In this document: positions 1 through 5,156 of the stretch, one piece after another
Position numbering within the stretch: the first letter of the stretch is position 1
Layout of the letters: the number at the start of each line of letters is the position of its first letter
Source of the DNA: Flavobacteriales bacterium
Lineage (GTDB): Bacteria > Bacteroidota > Bacteroidia > Flavobacteriales > Flavobacteriaceae
Reading direction: 5' to 3'
Assembly (NCBI GenBank): GCA_026983815.1
Contig: JALSTJ010000021.1
Coordinates: forward strand, 1 to 5,156
DNA: 5,156 bases
The notes under the pieces: generated by a model
What the model was told of the DNA's origin: nothing
Databases searched by the model: none
The model's input: the letters and a program-made list of their open reading frames with translations, nothing else
Position numbers and translations under genes: made by a program

Positions 1-1
1 A

Positions 2-556
2 GGATATAGCGGAACCGTTTTTGAACCCATAGATGAATTCAAAGGAGATATTGCCCGTATGTTATTTTATTTTGCTACACGATACGAAGATCAAGTAGCC
101 GGATGGAGCCACGCAATGTTAAATGGTAGCAGCGATCAAGTTTTTAGTGATTGGTTTTTGGATATTTTACTCACTTGGCATTATAATGACCCTGTATCTC
201 AAAGAGAAATCGATAGAAACAATGCGGTCTATAATTTTCAAGGAAACAGAAATCCGTATATAGACCACCCCGAATGGGTTGCGCAAATATGGGATCCTAC
301 CAATGCAACTCCTACGTATGAAATAAACAAATGGTTAATCTATCCTAATCCTATTAGGGATCATATTTTACATATTCAAAATCCAAATCAAGATAAAATT
401 CTTGAAATTGATATTATGGATCTTTCTGGCAAAAAGATACAAATTATAAAAGAGAATTTTGAAAAAATTTCTCTTCCGCAGGAAATGAATGGAATTTATA
501 TACTTTTAATAAAAACTGAAAAAAATACATCGGTAAAAAAGATTATTATTGAGTAA
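2..556 (+). CDS. Secreted endonuclease I family nuclease with C-terminal T9SS sorting domain (5' truncated by window)
   Basis: The reading frame is open from base 2, so the gene begins upstream; 184 residues are visible, ending at TAA 554-556. The first part matches the C-terminal half of the endonuclease I family (EndA of E. coli, NucM, Vvn): GDIAR at 47-61, a W..NDPVSQREIDRN segment near 176-217, and QGNRNPYID at 239-265. In this family the catalytic His and metal-binding residues lie further N-terminal, outside the window, so activity cannot be judged here. Members cut DNA and often RNA without sequence specificity. From 341 (YPNP) to the stop there is a T9SS type A sorting domain of about 71 residues: YPNP, then IMDLSGKKI, a GIYIL strand and a Lys-rich KKIIIE end. 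This indicates export by Sec and then T9SS to the surface or medium, where the role is probably nutrient or DNA scavenging. A signal peptide is expected upstream but not seen. The ATG at 59 is internal, because conserved family residues precede it. Confidence 0.9.
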   Translation, partial: GYSGTVFEPIDEFKGDIARMLFYFATRYEDQVAGWSHAMLNGSSDQVFSDWFLDILLTWHYNDPVSQREIDRNNAVYNFQGNRNPYIDHPEWVAQIWDPTNATPTYEINKWLIYPNPIRDHILHIQNPNQDKILEIDIMDLSGKKIQIIKENFEKISLPQEMNGIYILLIKTEKNTSVKKIIIE

Positions 557-562
557 TGTTAT

Positions 563-626
563 ATTGAAAAATCAATAAAATCAATAGGAAAATTGTTCAA
601 ATCCTTTTTCAATTAATTTTTTTTTT
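563..626 (+). terminator. Possible weak intrinsic terminator after the nuclease gene
   Basis: ATTGAAAAA at 563-571 is the exact reverse complement of TTTTTCAAT at 605-613, and a run of ten T follows at 617-626. The order (inverted repeat, then T tract, just after a stop codon) fits an intrinsic terminator. However, the 9-bp stem is almost all A-T and the loop is 33 nt, so the hairpin would be weak. It could also be chance in AT-rich DNA. Confidence 0.3.
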
Positions 627-654
627 ATATATTGTCCTTTAAAATGACATAACT

Positions 655-2427
655 ATGAAATTGGACAAACTATTTGATTTTATTGACTATCAACTTCAAA
701 ATTCACCACGTGAAGATGCTTTTGTAACCAAAGAAAACGGACAATGGATAAAAACATCTACCGCTGACTTTAAAAAACAAGTCGATCAATTCAGTAGAGG
801 ATTATTAAGACTTGGGATTGAGCCCAATGATAAAATAGCAATTATTTCACATAATAACCAAACCAGATGGGATATAACTGACCTTGGCGTTTTACAGGTA
901 GGAGCGCAAGATGTCCCGATTTACCCTACTATTGCAGCTTCCGATTATGAATACATTATGAATCATGCTGAGGTAAAATTAGCCATCGTATCAAATGACG
1001 AAATCTATCAAAAATTAAAATCCGTTGCCAAAAATATTCCTACACTTAAAGAAATTTATTCTTTTGATGAAATAAACGGAGTGAAAAATTGGAACGAAAT
1101 CATTGAATTGGGGAAAGACGAAAGCAATCAATCCGAGGTTGAAGCACGTAAAGAAGCCGTAAAACCGGAAGATTTGGCTACACTGATTTATACTTCGGGA
1201 ACAACCGGTCGTCCAAAAGGTGTAATGCTCTCTCATAAAAATATAGCCACCGTAGTAACTTCCGCCGCCAAAAGAATTCCTCCTTTACCCGACCAAGCAA
1301 GAACCATCAGTTTTTTACCCACTTGTCATATCTTTGAAAGAATTATTCATTATTTATATACCTACAAAGGTTATGGTATCTATTTTGCCGAATCCATTGA
1401 TCAAATCGGAGAAAATATTAGAGAAGTAAAACCCCACCTATTTACAGCTGTTCCACGACTTTTGGAAAAAGTATATGATAAAATTGTTGCCAAAGGTCAA
1501 GAACTCACCGGAATAAAAAAAGCTTTATTCTTTTGGGCGATAAAAACAGGAGAAAAATTTGATTTTGATATAGAAAAAAAATTCCCTTATAGTTTAAAAC
1601 TCAAACTGGCAAGAAAATTAATATTTAGTAAATGGAAAGAAGCCTTGGGAGGAGAAATCAGATACATCGTTTCGGGAAGTGCAGCACTACAACCCCGTTT
1701 GCAGCGTGTTTTTAATGCCGGAGAAATATTTATATTGGAAGGATACGGCTTAACCGAAAGTGCCGGTGTGATATCCGTAAATTCTCCGAATGCATTCTGG
1801 AAAATCGGAACTGTCGGTCCTCCAATTGATGCAAATGTTGTAAAAATTGCCGATGACGGTGAAATTCTAGCCAAAGGAGATAATATTATGATGGGCTATT
1901 ATAAAGATCCCGAAAAAACGGCAGAAGCAATTACGGACGGCTATTTACACACGGGAGATATCGGTGAGTTGGATGCAGATGGTGTGCTAAAAATTACCGA
2001 CAGAAAAAAAGAAATGTTCAAAACCTCGGGAGGTAAGTATGTAGCACCACAACTATTGGAAAATGCTATGAAACAATCTCCTTTTATTGAACAAATAATG
2101 GTAGTAGGCGAAGGACAAAAATTGGTTGCAGCTATCATTCAACCCAATTTTGCTTTTATAAAAGAATGGGGCAAAAGACATGGAATAAATTTTTCAGATA
2201 ATCATGAAGAAATTTCAAAACACCCCAAGGTCAATGAACGTGTTCAAAAAGAAATAGATAAATATAACCAAGATTTTGGTAAATGGGAAAAAATCAAACT
2301 TTTCCGTCTGACCCCCGATGAATGGAGTGTGGAAGCAGGACACCTAACCCCTACCATGAAATTAAAAAGAAAAATTATCAAAGAAAAATATCAACATCTT
2401 TACGATGATATTTACAATAACTTATAA
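655..2427 (+). CDS. Long-chain fatty acid--CoA ligase (AMP-forming acyl-CoA synthetase)
   Basis: This is a complete 590-residue member of the ANL adenylating superfamily, of normal length for bacterial long-chain acyl-CoA synthetases (FadD15-like/LC-FACS type). It would activate a fatty acid with ATP to acyl-AMP and then transfer it to CoA, feeding lipid synthesis or beta-oxidation; it is cytoplasmic or peripheral to the inner membrane. The phosphate-binding loop TSGTTGRPKG is at residues 180-189, GYGLTE (adenine/acyl-AMP site) at 363-368, YLHTGD with the ribose-binding Asp at 430-435, and the hinge and FACS-type signature DRKKEMFKTSGGKY at 449-462. The C-terminal subdomain ends with PTMKLKRKII at 566-575, which carries the likely adenylation lysine (K569 by position). 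All key motifs are intact. The start at 655 is chosen because the only closer upstream ATG (644) meets a stop after one codon; no Shine-Dalgarno is present, as is usual in Bacteroidota. A T tract upstream and a terminator directly downstream suggest a monocistronic unit. Chain-length specificity cannot be read from the sequence. Confidence 0.93.
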   Translation: MKLDKLFDFIDYQLQNSPREDAFVTKENGQWIKTSTADFKKQVDQFSRGLLRLGIEPNDKIAIISHNNQTRWDITDLGVLQVGAQDVPIYPTIAASDYEYIMNHAEVKLAIVSNDEIYQKLKSVAKNIPTLKEIYSFDEINGVKNWNEIIELGKDESNQSEVEARKEAVKPEDLATLIYTSGTTGRPKGVMLSHKNIATVVTSAAKRIPPLPDQARTISFLPTCHIFERIIHYLYTYKGYGIYFAESIDQIGENIREVKPHLFTAVPRLLEKVYDKIVAKGQELTGIKKALFFWAIKTGEKFDFDIEKKFPYSLKLKLARKLIFSKWKEALGGEIRYIVSGSAALQPRLQRVFNAGEIFILEGYGLTESAGVISVNSPNAFWKIGTVGPPIDANVVKIADDGEILAKGDNIMMGYYKDPEKTAEAITDGYLHTGDIGELDADGVLKITDRKKEMFKTSGGKYVAPQLLENAMKQSPFIEQIMVVGEGQKLVAAIIQPNFAFIKEWGKRHGINFSDNHEEISKHPKVNERVQKEIDKYNQDFGKWEKIKLFRLTPDEWSVEAGHLTPTMKLKRKIIKEKYQHLYDDIYNNL

Positions 2428-2463
2428 AAAATACCGTCCATTAATACCGGACGATATTTTTTA
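2426..2463 (+). terminator. Intrinsic terminator of the acyl-CoA synthetase gene
   Basis: The arms 2426-2439 and 2449-2462 pair. The GC-containing core is CGTCC (2435-2439) with GGACG (2449-2453), then one C/A mismatch (2434/2454), then eight further A-T pairs. The loop is the 9 nt 2440-2448. The 3' arm ends in a six-T run (2457-2462). The 5' arm overlaps the TAA stop (2425-2427), so the hairpin begins right at the end of the gene. Because the 5' arm is an A tract, the structure could also terminate transcription on the minus strand, although no minus-strand gene is seen here. Confidence 0.8.
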
Positions 2464-2522
2464 TTCATAATTTTGTTAATAACTTTTATAATAACACACC
2501 TTAAAATCTTTTATTTTATCAT

Positions 2523-2530
2523 TAAATTTG
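2523..2530 (+). promoter_or_regulatory. Likely Bacteroidota -7 promoter box for the TPR-popT-miaE cluster
   Basis: TAAATTTG matches the Bacteroidota sigma-ABfr -7 consensus TAnnTTTG exactly. It lies 20 nt before the ATG at 2550 and after the terminator, where a promoter is expected, and would give a short A-rich leader of roughly a dozen bases. No good TTTG-type -33 element is visible at the usual spacing; the nearest TTTG (2472-2475) is too far upstream. The call therefore rests on the -7 box and its position. Confidence 0.5.
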
Positions 2531-2549
2531 CTACTTTAAAAAAATTAAA

Positions 2550-3782
2550 ATGGCTAAGCAAAATTCTCATGAAGAGATTATTCAAAGATTTGAAAAAATG
2601 ATTATCACCGGAAAAAATTATTTTTTCGATTTGAATGAGTTCTTGGAAATCATAGATCATTACATTTTTATAGGAAATTATACTTTGGCATGGAAGGCTA
2701 TACACAAAGCCGACAAACAATATCAAGGAAATTTTGATATCGATCTTTTTAAAGCCGAAATTTTAGCACTTGAAAACAAATATGATGAAGCATTGGATTT
2801 ATTGGAAATTCTTCAAGAAAGAGTTAAAGACAATGTAGAAGTTTATCTTTTGGAAGCCGATATTTATTCTCGAACAAATCAACACCATAAGGCTATCAAG
2901 ACTTTGCAAAAAGCTTTAAAAATAAACAAAAAAGATACTGAAATTTTAGACTTACTTACCATTGAATTTCTTTATTTGGATGATTATGAAAATGCACTTA
3001 AAGCTTCTCTTTTGAGTCTAAAATATGACCCCGAAAATCAAGCGGCTTTATATAATGCCGTTTCTTGTTATGATTATCTTAACTTGATTGATCAAAGCAT
3101 TAAATTTCTTGAAAATTATGTCAATCGTATGCCTATGAGTGAGATAGGTTGGAGTTTGCTGGCAAAAAAATATATTGAACAAAAAGAATATATCAAAGCG
3201 TTGAAGGCTTTGGATTTCGCAATTGCCATTGATGATAAATTTTTGGGAGCGTATTATGATAAAGCCCATGTTTTAACTCATTTGGGAAATTATTCAGAAG
3301 CAATAAAATATTATAAAATAACCTTAGGAATATCAGACCCCACCCCTTTTGCTTTCTATCATATTGCAAAAAATTATGAAATGGATGGTCAAAACGAACA
3401 AGCCATTCAATTTTATCAAAAAGCAATTCATGAAGATCCGGGACATTACAAATCTTGGTTAAGTTTGATAAATATTTTGGAAAAAGAAGGAAAGATTAAA
3501 GAAGCTTTAAAAAATAGTGAAAAAGCCATTCGAACAGCACCTACTCAGGAACTATATGAGAAATATGCCAAATTACTTTTCCAAGTAGATAAAATTGATG
3601 AAACCATAAAAGCTCTTGAAATGAGCTTGAAAATGGGAGTTTTGAAAATCCCAACTGTGCTTATGCTGGCGGATTTATATAAACTCAAAGGTGAAAAAGA
3701 AAAATTTCGTTCCTTGCTCTTGGAAGCTCGTAAACAATACCCTGACTCCAAAGAAATTCAAAACAAAATGAGCGGAAATTAA
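2550..3782 (+). CDS. Tetratricopeptide repeat (TPR) protein
   Basis: This 410-residue protein is almost entirely helical TPR repeats. About ten 34-residue units can be marked from residue 64 to 399, for example 97-130, 131-164, 198-231, 232-265, 266-298 and 299-332. They show the usual small/aromatic pattern (A..Y...g.y.eAi..y.kAl...P); the clearest unit is 266-298, with YQKAIHEDPG. Residues 26-61 look like one more degenerate unit. There is no signal peptide, membrane segment or catalytic domain, so a cytoplasmic protein-protein interaction scaffold is most likely, with unknown partner. The start at 2550 follows an A-rich leader (AAAAAAATTAAAATG) without Shine-Dalgarno. The stop at 3780-3782 is separated by one base from the DUF368 gene, so the two are probably co-transcribed and translationally coupled. 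A link to the membrane protein next door is an inference from spacing only. Confidence 0.88.
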   Translation: MAKQNSHEEIIQRFEKMIITGKNYFFDLNEFLEIIDHYIFIGNYTLAWKAIHKADKQYQGNFDIDLFKAEILALENKYDEALDLLEILQERVKDNVEVYLLEADIYSRTNQHHKAIKTLQKALKINKKDTEILDLLTIEFLYLDDYENALKASLLSLKYDPENQAALYNAVSCYDYLNLIDQSIKFLENYVNRMPMSEIGWSLLAKKYIEQKEYIKALKALDFAIAIDDKFLGAYYDKAHVLTHLGNYSEAIKYYKITLGISDPTPFAFYHIAKNYEMDGQNEQAIQFYQKAIHEDPGHYKSWLSLINILEKEGKIKEALKNSEKAIRTAPTQELYEKYAKLLFQVDKIDETIKALEMSLKMGVLKIPTVLMLADLYKLKGEKEKFRSLLLEARKQYPDSKEIQNKMSGN

Positions 3783-3783
3783 T

Positions 3784-4707
3784 ATGAAAAAATTTAATCC
3801 GAAGCTCATACTTAAAGCTATGGCTATGGGAGCTGCAAATGTTATCCCGGGAGTTTCGGGGGGAACTATCGCTTTGATAACAGGAATTTATGAAGAACTC
3901 ATCGACTCGCTAAAATCTTTTGATTTACAAGCGATTAAGTTTTTATTTACTTTCAAATGGAAAGAATTTGTCAAGCATACTAATTTTTATTTTCTGCTTC
4001 AAATTTTCATCGGCTTGGGATTTGCCGTTATCAGTTTAGCCAAACTTTTTAAGTTTCTTTTCGATAATTATCCGGTTTATATTTGGGCATATTTTTTCGG
4101 ATTGGTTTTGGCATCGGTTTATTTTGTTGGAAAAACAGTCAAAAAATGGTCAGCAAGCGCCATTATTAGCTTTATTATAGGACTAATAATTGCGGTAATC
4201 GTAACCGTTTTGCATCCCGCAGGTGAAAATGACCACCCACTCTATCTTTTTTTTAATGGAATTATTGCCATTATCAGCATGATTCTACCCGGTTTATCCG
4301 GCTCTTTTGTTCTGATTTTATTAGGAAATTACAGATTGGTAGCCATTGATGCCATTAATCATTTGGATTTAAAAATCTTAACTCCATTTGCTTTGGGAGC
4401 AATTATAGGACTTGTGGCGTTTTCCCATGTTCTTTCTTGGCTTTTTAAGAAATACAAAAACCAAACCATAGCACTGATGACCGGTTTTATTCTCGGTTCG
4501 TTAAGCATCTTATGGCCTTGGAAAAAAGCCGTTTATCTGATGGAAAACGGTAATTATATTACCAAACACGGCAGAAAAATTATTGCTTATTATGAGCAAG
4601 TGCTTCCACAAAATTTCAATTCTGAATTTTTTATCGCTCTACTACTGATTTTTATAGGTATTTGGAGTATTTTTTTCTTAGAAAAAAAGAGTGAAACCAA
4701 AAACTAA
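3784..4707 (+). CDS. popT: DUF368 membrane protein, PopT-type undecaprenyl-phosphate (C55-P) transporter
   Basis: This 307-residue polytopic inner-membrane protein belongs to the DUF368 family. The family signature near the N-terminus, GAANVIPGVSGGT, is at residues 16-28, and a second copy of the core motif, PGLSGS, is at 169-174, pointing to an internally duplicated fold with two re-entrant or half-membrane segments. Hydrophobic segments lie at about 68-92, 98-117, 124-144, 152-180, 198-221, 228-248 and 281-299; the C-terminal tail is short and charged (EKKSETKN). Established knowledge: DUF368 proteins (PopT) and DedA-family proteins (UptA) were shown to return undecaprenyl phosphate from the outer to the cytoplasmic leaflet, recycling the lipid carrier for peptidoglycan, O-antigen and related polymers. 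The role here is inferred from family membership. The gene starts 1 nt after the TPR gene and ends 7 nt before miaE, so it sits in the middle of a likely operon. The start is supported because the family motif follows within 16 residues. Confidence 0.88.
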   Translation: MKKFNPKLILKAMAMGAANVIPGVSGGTIALITGIYEELIDSLKSFDLQAIKFLFTFKWKEFVKHTNFYFLLQIFIGLGFAVISLAKLFKFLFDNYPVYIWAYFFGLVLASVYFVGKTVKKWSASAIISFIIGLIIAVIVTVLHPAGENDHPLYLFFNGIIAIISMILPGLSGSFVLILLGNYRLVAIDAINHLDLKILTPFALGAIIGLVAFSHVLSWLFKKYKNQTIALMTGFILGSLSILWPWKKAVYLMENGNYITKHGRKIIAYYEQVLPQNFNSEFFIALLLIFIGIWSIFFLEKKSETKN

Positions 4708-4714
4708 TCAAAAT

Positions 4715-5156
4715 ATGCTTGGACTTAAAACTTCTACTCCTGAAAGTTGGGCTGAATTGGTTAAAGAAAATTTGGATGTTTTCCTCACCGACCACGCCTA
4801 TAACGAAATGAAAGCCGCACAATCGGCAATGGCTGTAATCAATCACCAACCCGACAACGAAGAATTTGTAAAAACTATGTCGGCTCTTGCTATTGAAGAA
4901 ATGCAACATTTTGAAATGGTATATGAACAAATTCAAAAGCTGAATTTTAATTTGGGCAAAGAACAAATGAACGAATATGCCATGCAATTGAGAAAATTTT
5001 TCCCAAAAACCAAAGATGAAAATCAGCGGTTTTATCAAAAACTGATGCTTTCCTCTTTAATTGAAGCACGCAGTTGCGAGCGATTTAGTGTTTTGGCAAA
5101 AATTTTGGAAAAAGATTATCCCGCATTATCACAATTCTATAAAGATTTGTTTGCTT
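4715..5156 (+). CDS. miaE: tRNA 2-methylthio-N6-isopentenyladenosine-37 hydroxylase MiaE (3' truncated by window)
   Basis: The first 147 codons are visible and the frame stays open to the window end; full-length family members are around 200 residues, so about three-quarters is present. The start MLGLKTSTPESW resembles the typical MiaE N-terminus. Likely diiron ligands are E31 in TDHAYNEMKA, E62 and H65 in the EEMQHF (ExxH) motif, and E117 in LIEARSCERF. The second ExxH motif expected further on lies outside the window. MiaE is an O2-dependent non-haem diiron monooxygenase with a ferritin-like four-helix fold. It hydroxylates the isopentenyl group of ms2i6A at tRNA position 37 to give ms2io6A, after MiaA and MiaB have acted. 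The gene begins 7 nt after popT with an A-rich leader (ATCAAAAT) and no Shine-Dalgarno, and is probably the third gene of the cluster. No functional link between this tRNA modification and popT is apparent. Confidence 0.92.
   Translation, partial: MLGLKTSTPESWAELVKENLDVFLTDHAYNEMKAAQSAMAVINHQPDNEEFVKTMSALAIEEMQHFEMVYEQIQKLNFNLGKEQMNEYAMQLRKFFPKTKDENQRFYQKLMLSSLIEARSCERFSVLAKILEKDYPALSQFYKDLFA

Noticed and set aside
41..61. AAAGGAGAT followed 10 bases later by ATG at 59, resembling a Shine-Dalgarno and start codon
   Set aside because: The frame is open from base 2, and the conserved GDIAR motif of the endonuclease I family is encoded across 47-61, so this is coding sequence and the ATG is internal.
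626..634. TATATATTG as a -7 promoter box for the acyl-CoA synthetase
   Set aside because: It does not fit TAnnTTTG without an extra base and a mismatch, and AT-rich DNA makes such matches frequent.
644..652. ATG at 644 as an earlier start for the acyl-CoA synthetase
   Set aside because: It reads Met-Thr-stop and is in a different frame; 655 is the first usable start.
1015..1236. Minus-strand open frame inside the acyl-CoA synthetase gene; similar ones lie at 1587-1874 and 1941-2138
   Set aside because: They are antisense to strongly conserved adenylation motifs, with low-complexity products and no promoter or family resemblance.
2800..3700. Possible repeat array because of recurring similar DNA segments
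   Set aside because: The similarity is at protein level, at a 34-residue period, and is explained by the TPR units; there are no identical DNA repeats with spacers as in a CRISPR array.
3048..3751. Several minus-strand open frames inside the TPR gene
   Set aside because: They are shadows of the AT-rich, repeat-bearing plus-strand gene and resemble no known protein.
4652..5038. 128-codon open frame on the minus strand
   Set aside because: It lies opposite the end of popT and the start of miaE, whose plus-strand frame has clear diiron motifs. The minus-strand product is a Phe/His/Ile-rich sequence with no recognisable family.

Overview
The window is ordinary chromosomal DNA from a Bacteroidota bacterium, most likely a member of the Flavobacteriia. 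Three things support this. The DNA is clearly AT-rich. The first gene ends in a type IX secretion system (T9SS) sorting domain, which is a Bacteroidota hallmark. The gene starts have A-rich leaders without Shine-Dalgarno sequences, and one is preceded by a TAnnTTTG-type -7 promoter box. All genes are on the plus strand. I see no mobile element, CRISPR array, tRNA, rRNA or phage gene.

Layout: (1) Positions 1-556 hold the 3' end of a secreted endonuclease I (EndA/NucM family) with a C-terminal T9SS domain. (2) Positions 557-654 are intergenic, with an AT-rich inverted repeat followed by a ten-T run. (3) Positions 655-2427 hold a complete long-chain acyl-CoA synthetase (AMP-forming). (4) Positions 2428-2549 contain a clear intrinsic terminator and then a likely promoter. 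(5) Positions 2550 to the window end hold three tightly packed genes: a cytoplasmic TPR-repeat protein (2550-3782), a DUF368 membrane protein of the PopT polyprenyl-phosphate transporter family (3784-4707), and the 5' three-quarters of miaE, the tRNA ms2i6A hydroxylase (from 4715, running off the end). The gaps between them are 1 and 7 nt, so they are probably co-transcribed.

The genes do not form one obvious pathway. The nuclease degrades extracellular nucleic acid. The acyl-CoA synthetase activates fatty acids and appears to be its own transcription unit. The downstream cluster combines lipid-carrier recycling for cell-envelope synthesis (PopT) with tRNA anticodon-loop modification (MiaE) and a TPR scaffold of unknown partner. 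I found no strong candidate for an undescribed system. The most informative points are the recently assigned function of DUF368, the unexplained TPR partner next to it, and the T9SS tail on the nuclease.
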